DNA of 50,774 nucleotides from contig CAZOAA010000008.1 in NCBI GenBank assembly GCA_964577715.1, forward strand, positions 1 to 50,774, given 5' to 3'. The notes beneath the pieces were generated by a model. That model was not told the DNA's origin, did not search any database, and worked only from the letters and a program-made list of their open reading frames with translations. This document shows, piece by piece, positions 14,353 to 22,803 of this stretch. The DNA is from SUP05 sp964577715. Its GTDB lineage: Bacteria; Pseudomonadota; Gammaproteobacteria; PS1; Pseudothioglobaceae. The position numbers were made by a program, and so were the translations under genes. Numbering within the stretch: position 1 is the first letter of the stretch; every line of letters begins with the position of its first letter.

Positions 14353-15054
14353 CTATTTGCTTTCAATTTCTAAATCATCAACCTTGCAATTTTTAACTTG
14401 ATCCTTAATATCAAGCTCTTTAGAAACCTTGTGTAATTGCTTGTCAACATCATGTAAATGTGCCAAAATTGAGTTAATAGCCTTAACACTAGGATCATCT
14501 GTATCGGTGCCAACTGCATAAGAATCGAAATGATCTGATTGCACTTTAGTATCTTTTAACACACGAGCAGGTATGCCAACCACAGTTTGGCTATTATCAA
14601 CAGACTTTACCACCACCGAATTAGAGCCTACCCTAACATTATCACCAAGCGTAATTGGGCCAAGAATCTTAGCACCAGCACCAATCACTACGTTGTTGCC
14701 CAATGTTGGATGACGCTTGCCTTTTTTCCAAGTCGTGCCACCCAAAGTAACACCGTGATAAAGTGTGCAATCATCGCCAATCTCAGCGGTTTCACCAATC
14801 ACGACACCCATGCCATGATCAATGAAAAAACGGCGGCCAATCTTTGCTGCAGGATGAATTTCAATACCTGTTAACCATCTAGCCAACATAGAAATAAATC
14901 TGGCCAACCACTTAAGCTTAACAAGCCATAACCAATGCGTCAGACGATAAAACAACATCGCCTGTACACCGGAGTAAGTTGTTATTATTTCAAAAGTGTT
15001 CCTTGCCGCGGGATCGCGATCAAACACACTTTGAATGTCTTCAATAAATTTCAT
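14353..15054 (-). CDS. cysE: Serine O-acetyltransferase
   Basis: A 233-aa short-form CysE. The left-handed beta-helix hexapeptide repeats run from about residue 65 (IHPAAKIGRRFFIDHG) to 165, with catalytic His in DHGMGVVIGETA and YHGVTLGG. It acetylates serine for cysteine synthesis. It lies directly upstream of iscR, with 82 nt and a separate promoter between; cysE next to isc genes recurs in other bacteria and links cysteine supply to IscS. The C-terminal 60 residues are charged and helical. Confidence 0.95.
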   Translation of the reverse strand: MKFIEDIQSVFDRDPAARNTFEIITTYSGVQAMLFYRLTHWLWLVKLKWLARFISMLARWLTGIEIHPAAKIGRRFFIDHGMGVVIGETAEIGDDCTLYHGVTLGGTTWKKGKRHPTLGNNVVIGAGAKILGPITLGDNVRVGSNSVVVKSVDNSQTVVGIPARVLKDTKVQSDHFDSYAVGTDTDDPSVKAINSILAHLHDVDKQLHKVSKELDIKDQVKNCKVDDLEIESK

Positions 15055-15104
15055 GCGAGGGATTATATCATAGCGCGCTTATAAACTTAATAAGGCGTCT
15101 TTAA

Positions 15105-15944
15105 TCAATAATCGATCACTGATTTAAAGCGCTTATAATTCCACAAATATTGCTCAGGTTTTGTTCTGACTAACTCCTCAATGGCTTGATTCATTAATGT
15201 TACGTCAGAAAGTAGATCTTGAGTATCTGAGAGTATATCAACAGGTTTAAGATTTAACTCATACCCCCTGCCCTTATCTAGGCGTGTCGCCCAAGTCATA
15301 ATAACTTTAGCATTGTTTCTTCTTGCTAGTTTGGCCAATAATGTCATAGTATGCGTATCATGGCCAAAAAAAGGTGCGTTTATACTACCCTTATCGCCAG
15401 GGTCTTGATCAGGCAATATGCCAATTAAATCACCTTTAGATAAAGCTCTTTGTAATTTAATAACGCCTTTCTTATCTGCCGCTGCCATCGATAAATCCCC
15501 TTGCTGCCTTTTAGATATCAAGCACGCTTCTTGCTTTTTACTTCTTAATGGTTTGTATAAAAAAACAACAGGCGTTGTTAGTGAAAGCACCCTACCTGTT
15601 ATCTCCCAACAGCCAAAATGAGGTACCAATAAAATAATCGGCCTGTCACTCTTTAAATGCTCCATGCCCATTGTTTTAGCAATATAAGTAGCATTAGTTT
15701 TAAAATTATTAAACCAAATAAATCCTGACTCAATAAGTCCTTTACCAGTTTCTATTAATGATTTTTTAACTAAATATTGTTGCTGTTGTTGGGTTAATTC
15801 AGGGAAACAAAGCACAATATTCTTACCAACTACACATTTAGATTTTGTATTAAAAAAGTACAAAAATCGGCCTAATAAACCGCCAATGAAGTGATTAACT
15901 CTAAGTGGCAAGATCGACAAAAAAGTAAGAATAAATTTAATCAT
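15105..15944 (-). CDS. LpxL/HtrB-family lysophospholipid acyltransferase (lipid A type)
   Basis: A 279-aa inner-membrane-anchored acyltransferase. The first 20 residues are hydrophobic. The catalytic H-x4-E motif is in VPHFGCWEITG, and GILPDQDPGDKGSINAPFFG is the conserved second block. The family adds secondary acyl chains to Kdo2-lipid A from acyl-ACP. Slightly shorter than E. coli LpxL. Its start overlaps the ttcA stop by 8 nt, so it is the last gene of the lysC-led run. Whether it is an LpxL or LpxM equivalent cannot be decided. Confidence 0.88.
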   Translation of the reverse strand: MIKFILTFLSILPLRVNHFIGGLLGRFLYFFNTKSKCVVGKNIVLCFPELTQQQQQYLVKKSLIETGKGLIESGFIWFNNFKTNATYIAKTMGMEHLKSDRPIILLVPHFGCWEITGRVLSLTTPVVFLYKPLRSKKQEACLISKRQQGDLSMAAADKKGVIKLQRALSKGDLIGILPDQDPGDKGSINAPFFGHDTHTMTLLAKLARRNNAKVIMTWATRLDKGRGYELNLKPVDILSDTQDLLSDVTLMNQAIEELVRTKPEQYLWNYKRFKSVIDY

Positions 15945-16671
15945 TAACTTCGTCCAGCATTGGTTTCATTGCACTGAGTAAATTTTTATACAAACTAGGA
16001 GTTCGCTTTTCTTCTGTCAATAACCAGTTTTTAAAATGTTCACGCTCAGTTGGCATGCTAAAACATGCCGGACAAGAATCAGTAATCACAGGTAAGTTTG
16101 CACTTTGTGCAAAATCAGCCAATTGCCTTTCACGCACATAAACCAAAGGTCTAATAATACGTAAATCTTTTGCATCATTAATATAATGGGCTTTCATAGT
16201 TTGAATCTTACCATTATGACACATCGACATCATTAAACTCTCGCTCAAATCATCTAAATGTTGGCCAAGTGCTAAAACGTTATAATCTTCACGTCGTGCA
16301 ACCTGGTACATCAATCCTCGCTTAATACGTGCACAAAATGAACAATATGAATCACCGTGCATTTTTTCTTTTGCTTGCTCCATAATTGGAAACTCTTCAA
16401 AAAAATAAGGTGTATCAAATTTTATAAAAAAATCTTCTAGTGCTTGAGGGTTAAAACCTTCAACTTGAGGATCAATTGTTACCACACCAAGATCAAACTT
16501 AATAGGTGCGTGACGCTTAAAATGACGCAAAATATGAAATAAACTCAAAGAGTCCTTGCCGCCTGAAACCGCCAATAAAACCTTATCGCCTTCTTTGATC
16601 ATGCCAAAATCACTCATCGCACGGCCAACTGGCTTAAGCAGGAGTTTTGGCAAAACAACTCTTGGAATCAT
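15937..16671 (-). CDS. ttcA: TtcA-like tRNA 2-thiocytidine synthetase
   Basis: A 244-aa PP-loop ATPase. SGGKDSLSLFHIL near residue 35 is the adenylation loop; CSFCARIKRG supplies the CxxC and DSCPACF the additional cysteine that together hold the catalytic [4Fe-4S] cluster. It thiolates C32 of some tRNAs using sulfur relayed from IscS. It is somewhat short compared with E. coli TtcA (about 310 aa), missing mainly C-terminal length. It lies 17 nt after the M61 protease gene. Confidence 0.88.
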   Translation of the reverse strand: MIPRVVLPKLLLKPVGRAMSDFGMIKEGDKVLLAVSGGKDSLSLFHILRHFKRHAPIKFDLGVVTIDPQVEGFNPQALEDFFIKFDTPYFFEEFPIMEQAKEKMHGDSYCSFCARIKRGLMYQVARREDYNVLALGQHLDDLSESLMMSMCHNGKIQTMKAHYINDAKDLRIIRPLVYVRERQLADFAQSANLPVITDSCPACFSMPTEREHFKNWLLTEEKRTPSLYKNLLSAMKPMLDEVND

Positions 16672-16688
16672 CGTATTCTTGGTATTAT

Positions 16689-18449
16689 TTATACAGCTTT
16701 AAAAAACCATTGTTGTTGTCTTTTTTGGGTTTTTAAGTCTAAATTATCCTTAACAAAAAGTGCGCAAAAAGTATTTTTAGGTTTTGTAATTTTAATAATA
16801 ATTTGCATTGGCAGCTCATCTCTCAAAATCCCAAGTTCGATTGTACTATCTACGCTTTGCTTATTTATTGCTTTGGTTAGCTCTTTATACTGAATTTTAA
16901 CATTATCAATTGTGGTAATTTTATCGCCAACATATAAACCTGATTTTTGCGCACAAGTGTCGTCTAACACATGGGTAACGCAGGCAAACCCACTGTTGTC
17001 TTTGATGCTAATACCAAAGCCAGATAATTCATCTTTTTTATTACTGAAGCTACAATCTATACCAACATAATTAAAAGCCTCTAACAAAGGCAAATCTTTA
17101 ACATCATAAAGATAATCATTAAAAAAATCAGAAAAATCGCTTTCAGTTAATTTATTGACTATATCCTGAACCGTATTATCTTCAAGGCCACTGGATTGAT
17201 AATTTTTCCAAATGTACTTAAGTACATCATCAAGACAGTATTTGTCATCACTACACTTTCGAATTTCAATATCGAGCACGAAGGCTAATAAAGCGCCTTT
17301 AGTATAATAACTAACAATTGCATTAGGTGCGTTTTCATCTTGCTGATAAAACTTAGTCCATGCATCAAAACTAGACTGTGCTAATGACTGCTTAAATCTA
17401 CCGCTTGTTTTCTGTAACTTAGTAATACTTTGTGCAAAAAGCGTTAAATACTGCTCTATTGACAATATATTTGCACGCAATAATGATAGCTCATCATAAT
17501 AAGAAGTGAAGCCTTCAAAAATCCATAACTGCTCTGTGTAGTTCTCTCTATTGAGCTCAAGCTGATGAAAACCAGCTGGTTTGATTACCTTAATCCACCA
17601 AGCATGAAAATACTCATGTGAACAAAGCGCTAAAAAACGTATGTATTTTTTTCCTATCTCAGAATTTCCTTGAATAGGCAGGTCATCTCTTGAGCAAATT
17701 AAACTTGTTGAACTTTGATGCTCTAGTCCGCCATAGCCTTTAGTTCTAACCAAGGTTAAAAATAAATACTCATCAAATGGAACATCTTTATCAAAAAAGT
17801 CTATATGGTGCTCACATATACTAATTAAATCAGCTCTTAGCCTAGCGATATCAGTTGAATGCTCTCCAGTAATTGTCATTGCATGATTAACGCTATTAGC
17901 CTTGAATTCAAAACGCGTAAAATCTGCCATTTCAACAGGATGATCAATCAAATCTTGATAGTTTTTTGCACTATAAATCTCTCTTTTACTATTTTTTGAT
18001 TTAAGTGATAATGTAGTTGCACAATCCCAACTACCTTGTATTTCTTGATTAATTGGATAATTAACAACTAGCTCACAAGAGTCATTATCAAAACCCAAAG
18101 GTTTTAAAAAAACACTACTGCCATTAAAAAAAGCACGTTCACTACTCAAATAAGCTGATCGAACAGATAAGTCAAATGCATAGACTGTGTATCTAAGCGT
18201 TAACTCATCTTCACAAGGGTGTGTGATCCAATGATTTTTATCCAGCTTTTTAATTAAAACATCTTCGCCACAACTATTGGCATTAATGCTGATAATATTT
18301 TTAGAAAAATCACGAATCAAATAACTGCCAGGAATCCAGTTTGGTAATGAAAAAACCTGACCTAGAGGGTTAGGAATATCGATTGTTAGTTCAATATTAA
18401 ACAGATGCGCATGAATATTTTCTGGTGTAATACTGTACTTAAGTGTCAT
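16689..18449 (-). CDS. M61 family aminopeptidase with PDZ domain
   Basis: A 586-aa glycyl-aminopeptidase-like protein. The N-terminal beta domain (1-170) precedes the thermolysin-like catalytic domain with GYGGLEHQ at about 238-245, HEYFHAW at 278-284 (zinc His and Glu) and a third ligand Glu in WIFEGFTSYYDEL. A PDZ domain follows at about 475-560 (GFGISIKDNSG, GLYVGDKITTIDNV). No signal peptide is evident, so the protein is probably cytosolic. The start overlaps the TolC-family stop by 4 nt. Natural substrate is not known for this subgroup. Confidence 0.9.
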   Translation of the reverse strand: MTLKYSITPENIHAHLFNIELTIDIPNPLGQVFSLPNWIPGSYLIRDFSKNIISINANSCGEDVLIKKLDKNHWITHPCEDELTLRYTVYAFDLSVRSAYLSSERAFFNGSSVFLKPLGFDNDSCELVVNYPINQEIQGSWDCATTLSLKSKNSKREIYSAKNYQDLIDHPVEMADFTRFEFKANSVNHAMTITGEHSTDIARLRADLISICEHHIDFFDKDVPFDEYLFLTLVRTKGYGGLEHQSSTSLICSRDDLPIQGNSEIGKKYIRFLALCSHEYFHAWWIKVIKPAGFHQLELNRENYTEQLWIFEGFTSYYDELSLLRANILSIEQYLTLFAQSITKLQKTSGRFKQSLAQSSFDAWTKFYQQDENAPNAIVSYYTKGALLAFVLDIEIRKCSDDKYCLDDVLKYIWKNYQSSGLEDNTVQDIVNKLTESDFSDFFNDYLYDVKDLPLLEAFNYVGIDCSFSNKKDELSGFGISIKDNSGFACVTHVLDDTCAQKSGLYVGDKITTIDNVKIQYKELTKAINKQSVDSTIELGILRDELPMQIIIKITKPKNTFCALFVKDNLDLKTQKRQQQWFFKAV

Positions 18450-19825
18450 TTGATTAATTGATCGATACTTGCTTTAAACTCAAATACAGATTTTTGATAA
18501 TTCTGTGCAGTTTGTGCATAGCTGAGCTGTGCATTTTGTTCGTTATTTTGAGCGCTAATCACAAAACTTGCCTCTCCATTACCTTTGGCGTATCGATCTT
18601 TTTCTTCTAGCGTTCTAGATTTGGCAATATCAATCTGCAACTTATTAGACGCAAGCATTTTTGCTAATAGCTTAATCTTTTCTTTTAACATGGTTGCTTG
18701 AGCATGAAGATTGAGCAATTGTTCTTGTTTTTGCGCCTTAAGTTGGGTTAATTTTATTTGTGTTTTTTCTATGTTAGATTTACTTTTTGTCCCACCAAGA
18801 GGATAAGACAAGCCTAAACCAATATTCCAGGCTGGGCTCTGATTATTCAAACTATTTGAATAACTTGTGTTTTCCCCTTCGCTAACCAAACCTAAGTTTA
18901 GATCTAGCTTGGCTTGAGATTCATTTTTAAAACTTACTAATTGACGTTGTAGTATTTTTTTATCCAAATCAGCTTCTTTTAACACCCTTGCATTTACTGA
19001 CAAATATTTTTTTAAATTATTACTCTTATCTTTATATGGCTGAAAAAGGTTAAATTCAGCAACAACCTTATCTAAATCAACATTCAGTACAATAGCTATT
19101 TCATGGCGTAATAATGCTAAATCTTGTTGAGCTTGTAATAGTTGTTGTTTTGCACTCTGATGCGCGTCTTCTTGCAATAAAACATCTACCTTATCTACTA
19201 CAGAGGCGGCAAATTTTCTTTTAACTAATGTCAACTCTTGTTTTGCTAAAGCAAGGCGACGCTCATTAATAACCATTCGTTGCTGAGCATATGCTAAATC
19301 AATAAACTTTTTTAATTTTTCAAGTATAAAGCTCTCTGCTTTTTCTACTTTACTTAAACGATCAATTTCAATATTAATACTTGATAAATCAGTTTCTAAT
19401 CGGTCATTAATACCGCCTTTATTTAATAACAAGGGATAGGTATAGTCCAGAGAAAATTTATTACGAGTAGTATCAATGTCTTTACTCTTCTCTTTCCAAG
19501 TATGCTTAAGAGTAATATCACTACCAGAGTCAAATACTTTTTTACTTGCTGAAAGATCAAGCGATGATGTTGCTAAATCATCATAAGTTGTGATGGATGA
19601 GATATGCTCAGCATCTTTATCTTCATAGTTAGTATCAATGCCAATAATCCAATCCTCAGGTGCAGTCGTTGCTATTTTTTCTACCTGTTTTATTTGAGAA
19701 CCTAAATTAAGCTGTTCAAAAAAAGGATGGGTGTTTTGTAAACGCTCAACAAACTCGCTCTCGCTCATTGCATATGCATTAAAACTGGTTGATAAATACA
19801 ATATGAAGAAGAAAATATTTTTCAT
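18446..19825 (-). CDS. TolC-family outer membrane protein
   Basis: A 459-aa outer membrane efflux protein. A signal peptide (FFFILYLSTSFNAYA) is followed by two long alpha-helical hairpin repeats with coiled-coil character (EKIKLLAKMLASNKLQIDIA; QQRMVINERRLALAKQEL) and beta segments, as in TolC channels. No adaptor or pump gene adjoins it: its neighbours are aroK and an M61 protease. The start overlaps the aroK stop by 4 nt. The partner transporter may be elsewhere, possibly the RND protein downstream of lysC, but this is only proximity. Confidence 0.85.
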   Translation of the reverse strand: MKNIFFFILYLSTSFNAYAMSESEFVERLQNTHPFFEQLNLGSQIKQVEKIATTAPEDWIIGIDTNYEDKDAEHISSITTYDDLATSSLDLSASKKVFDSGSDITLKHTWKEKSKDIDTTRNKFSLDYTYPLLLNKGGINDRLETDLSSINIEIDRLSKVEKAESFILEKLKKFIDLAYAQQRMVINERRLALAKQELTLVKRKFAASVVDKVDVLLQEDAHQSAKQQLLQAQQDLALLRHEIAIVLNVDLDKVVAEFNLFQPYKDKSNNLKKYLSVNARVLKEADLDKKILQRQLVSFKNESQAKLDLNLGLVSEGENTSYSNSLNNQSPAWNIGLGLSYPLGGTKSKSNIEKTQIKLTQLKAQKQEQLLNLHAQATMLKEKIKLLAKMLASNKLQIDIAKSRTLEEKDRYAKGNGEASFVISAQNNEQNAQLSYAQTAQNYQKSVFEFKASIDQLIK

Positions 19826-20340
19826 TTTGGTATGGCTTTTTTAATTTCACTGATAATTGCGTAAAGCTTTTTACCCGTTGTATCAATAACCACATTGGCC
19901 ACTTCTTGATACAAAGACTCACGCTTTTCAACCAAGTCACGAATGGTTTTTTCTCTATTAGTGGATTGCTCAAGTAGTGGCCTTGATTTTGAACGAGCTG
20001 TACGTTTGACTAACTGCTCAATACTTGAGGATAAATACACCACAAAGCTGTCTTTGAGTAATTCTCTATTCTCTTTTTTAATAACAATACCGCCACCAGT
20101 GGCGATAACAATATTAGGGATTTTGCATAAATCCGAGAGCATTTTAGTTTCCCTTTTGCGGAAACCCTCCTCTCCCTCAACATCAAATATATGATCAATA
20201 GCAACGCCTGTGCGAGATACTATCTCAAAGTCAGAATCAAAAAAATCGCGTTTTAGTACGCAAGCCAAGCGTCGCCCTACTGAAGTCTTGCCTGAACCCA
20301 TTGGGCCGACTAAAACAATATTGGCTGAACGCTTGTTCAT
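19822..20340 (-). CDS. aroK: Shikimate kinase
   Basis: A 172-aa P-loop kinase with GPMGSGKTSVGRRLA (Walker A), the DSDFEIVSRTG shikimate-binding segment, GEEGFRKRE, and ATGGGIVIKKENRELL. It phosphorylates shikimate in aromatic amino acid synthesis. In many gammaproteobacteria aroK precedes aroB; here it is followed by a TolC-family gene instead, so the aro pair is split. Confidence 0.95.
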   Translation of the reverse strand: MNKRSANIVLVGPMGSGKTSVGRRLACVLKRDFFDSDFEIVSRTGVAIDHIFDVEGEEGFRKRETKMLSDLCKIPNIVIATGGGIVIKKENRELLKDSFVVYLSSSIEQLVKRTARSKSRPLLEQSTNREKTIRDLVEKRESLYQEVANVVIDTTGKKLYAIISEIKKAIPK

Positions 20341-20349
20341 ACTTAGTGA

Positions 20350-20538
20350 TCAGGCTAACTCATAACTTGCACCGCAATACGGGCAAGCTGCTTTGCCTTT
20401 TTTGTCAAACTTTAAAAATACTTTAGGGTGCATATTCCATTTTTGCGCTTCTTTAGGTGGACAATGGAAGGGTAAGTCCTCTTGCCCCACTATAGAAAAA
20501 CTAACATGCTTTTGTTGAAAATCATCTACTGAGTTCAT
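20350..20538 (-). CDS. zf-CHCC zinc-finger protein
   Basis: A 62-aa protein with the C-x(n)-H-x(n)-C-x2-C pattern FHCPPKEAQKWNMHP...ACPYCG typical of the small zf-CHCC family related to the complex I subunit NDUFS6. The ATG at 20538 overlaps the ilvE stop (ATGA); a GTG two codons earlier is possible but less likely. Its partner and role in bacteria are unclear. Such genes often sit next to ilvE, as here. Confidence 0.85.
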   Translation of the reverse strand: MNSVDDFQQKHVSFSIVGQEDLPFHCPPKEAQKWNMHPKVFLKFDKKGKAACPYCGASYELA

Positions 20539-21467
20539 TTGCACACTCCTTTAGCAATCCAGTTTTTATATTGATCATTGCGACCATAAACACAATCAAA
20601 ATACAAAGTTTGTAATTGTTCGGTAATTGGGCCACGCGTACCAGAGCCTATCACACGATTATCTAATTCACGAATTGGTGTAACCTCTGCTGCTGTACCT
20701 GTAAAAAAGGCTTCATCTGCACAATACACTTCATCGCGAGTAATGCGCTTTTCAATAATTTTATAACCTAAATCACTCGCCAATGTAAAGATAGTATCGC
20801 GCGTAATGCCTGCTAAAGCTGAGGTTAAATCAGGCGTATAGATGATGTTGTCACGTACAATAAAAATATTTTCACCACTACCTTCAGCTACAAAACCATC
20901 TACATCTAAAAGTAATGCCTCATCATAACCATCTGTTAATGCTTCTTGCAACGCCATCATTGAGTTAATATAGTTTCCATTGGCTTTGGCTTTGGTCATC
21001 GCAATATTAGCATGATGGCGAGTAAAGCTAGAAGTACGAATACGAATACCGTTGTTCATATTTTCTTCACCTAAATAAGCGCCCCATTCCCATGCAGCAA
21101 TCATTACATGCACTTTTAAATTATCTGCGCGTAAACCCATACCTTCAGAACCATAAAAACACATTGGTCTCAAATAAGCTGACTCTAGATTGTTTTTTAC
21201 AACCACATCTCTTTGTGCCTGATTAAGCGTATCTTTATCAAAAGGCATATTCATGCCTAAAATATGCGCTGAATCAAACCAACGATTAGTATGATCTTCA
21301 AGTTTAAAAATTGCAGGGCCGTTATCAGTTTTATAAGCACGAACACCTTCAAACGCACCCATGCCATAATGCAACGTGTGTGTTAATACATGAATCTTAG
21401 CATCTCGCCATTCGACCCATTCGCCATCCATCCAAATTAATCCATCTCTATCAGCAAATGTAGACAT
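20535..21467 (-). CDS. ilvE: Branched-chain amino acid aminotransferase
   Basis: A 310-aa class IV PLP aminotransferase. It opens FADRDGLIWMDGEWVEWRDA, carries HYGMGAFEGVRAY, the PLP lysine in MTKAKANGNYINSM, and FFTGTAAEVTPIRELD, all typical of BCAT proteins. It makes leucine, isoleucine and valine from their oxo-acids. It follows lysC by 3 nt and overlaps the zinc-finger gene. Confidence 0.95.
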   Translation of the reverse strand: MSTFADRDGLIWMDGEWVEWRDAKIHVLTHTLHYGMGAFEGVRAYKTDNGPAIFKLEDHTNRWFDSAHILGMNMPFDKDTLNQAQRDVVVKNNLESAYLRPMCFYGSEGMGLRADNLKVHVMIAAWEWGAYLGEENMNNGIRIRTSSFTRHHANIAMTKAKANGNYINSMMALQEALTDGYDEALLLDVDGFVAEGSGENIFIVRDNIIYTPDLTSALAGITRDTIFTLASDLGYKIIEKRITRDEVYCADEAFFTGTAAEVTPIRELDNRVIGSGTRGPITEQLQTLYFDCVYGRNDQYKNWIAKGVCK

Positions 21468-21470
21468 TTT

Positions 21471-22694
21471 TTATTCCTTATCCAATTCAAACGCAGCGTG
21501 TAATGAACGCACTGCTAATTCTAAATATTTTTCATCAATTACAACCGATATTTTAATCTCTGAAGTTGATATCATTTGAATATTAATATTTTCACCATGA
21601 AGCACTTCAAACATTTTAGCCGCAATACCTGCATGAGAACGCATACCAATACCCACTAACGATACTTTAACCACCTTATCGTCACTTTGTACTGCCATAG
21701 CACCGAGCTCTTTGCACAAATGATCCAAAATATTACTTGCGCCTACAAAATCATTTCTATGCACTGTAAAGGCAAAATTAGTCAAGCCTTCACGCGCTGA
21801 AACACTTTGAACAATCATATCAACTTCAATATTAGCAATACTAATTGGCTTTAAAATCCTAGATGCAATTCCCGGCTCATCTGGCACACCAATTAGACTT
21901 AACTTTGCCTCATCTTTATTATGCGCAATTCCTGAAATAACTGCTTGTTCCATAATATTTTCCTCACTAGTAATTAACGTACCGACAGGATTATCAACTA
22001 AAGATGATAACACCCTTAAAGGCACTTTATATTTAGATGCAAACTCTACAGAGCGAATTTGCAAAACTTTTGAGCCGAGGGATGCCATCTCCAGCATCTC
22101 TTCATAGCTTACTGATTTCATTTTTCTAGCATTAGGCTCAATACGTGGATCAGTTGTATAAACGCCATCAACATCAGTATAAATTTGACACTCGTCTGCA
22201 CTCAAAGCAGCTGCTAATGCAACTGCAGTTGTATCTGAACCGCCACGACCTAAAGTAGTAATATGGCCATCTTCATCCATACCTTGAAAACCTGCCACAA
22301 CAACAATCTTTCCATCATTTAAGCTGTCTCTAATGCGATGATCATCAATTGATTTAATACGTGCCTTACCATGCTCGCTATCAGTAGTAATGCGTACTTG
22401 AGACCCTGTGTAAGATATTGCATCACAACCTAATTGTTGCAAGGCCATTGATAACAAAGAAATAGTCACCTGCTCACCAGTTGTTAAAAGCACATCCATT
22501 TCTCTTAAAGATGGCGTATCTTGAACCACTTGAGCAAGTGCAGTCATGCGATTAGTTTCACCGCTCATAGCGGATACGCTAACAACTAACTGATTACCTG
22601 CATCTGAAAATGCCTTAATCTTTTTAGCAACGGCCTGAATCCTCTCAACTGAGCCAACTGATGTTCCACCGTACTTTTGAACAATTAATGCCAT
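21471..22694 (-). CDS. lysC: Aspartokinase
   Basis: A 407-aa monofunctional aspartate kinase. The start MALIVQKYGGTSVG is canonical and is chosen over an in-frame Met three codons earlier. Catalytic features include KYGGTSV, TTGEQVTISLL and GRGGSDTTAVALAAAL. Two ACT domains occupy the C-terminal 150 residues (LIGVPDEPGIASRI; VSLVGIGMRSHAGIAAKM) and give feedback control by lysine and/or threonine. A promoter with TTGCTG and TATAAT spaced 18 nt lies upstream, beside the terminator of the RND gene. It heads the run lysC to LpxL-type gene. Confidence 0.95.
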   Translation of the reverse strand: MALIVQKYGGTSVGSVERIQAVAKKIKAFSDAGNQLVVSVSAMSGETNRMTALAQVVQDTPSLREMDVLLTTGEQVTISLLSMALQQLGCDAISYTGSQVRITTDSEHGKARIKSIDDHRIRDSLNDGKIVVVAGFQGMDEDGHITTLGRGGSDTTAVALAAALSADECQIYTDVDGVYTTDPRIEPNARKMKSVSYEEMLEMASLGSKVLQIRSVEFASKYKVPLRVLSSLVDNPVGTLITSEENIMEQAVISGIAHNKDEAKLSLIGVPDEPGIASRILKPISIANIEVDMIVQSVSAREGLTNFAFTVHRNDFVGASNILDHLCKELGAMAVQSDDKVVKVSLVGIGMRSHAGIAAKMFEVLHGENINIQMISTSEIKISVVIDEKYLELAVRSLHAAFELDKE

Positions 22695-22753
22695 TATGTA
22701 CAAATAATTTAATAATGCTCGAATTATACGTTAGCAACTATATTTTCAGCAAT

Positions 22754-22783
22754 AAAAAAGGCTTACCGAAGTAAGCCTTTTAA
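22754..22783 (-). terminator. Intrinsic terminator after the RND transporter gene
   Basis: AAAGGCTTAC at 22757-22766 and GTAAGCCTTT at 22771-22780 form a perfect 10-bp stem. The minus-strand loop is TTCG, and a run of T follows on that strand. It ends the RND transcript just before the lysC promoter. Confidence 0.9.
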
Positions 22784-22803
22784 TAATATCTTTATATTTT
22801 TAT

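Noticed and set aside
16689..19825. TolC-family and M61 protease genes as a type I secretion system
   Set aside because: No ABC transporter, adaptor or RTX-like substrate lies nearby.
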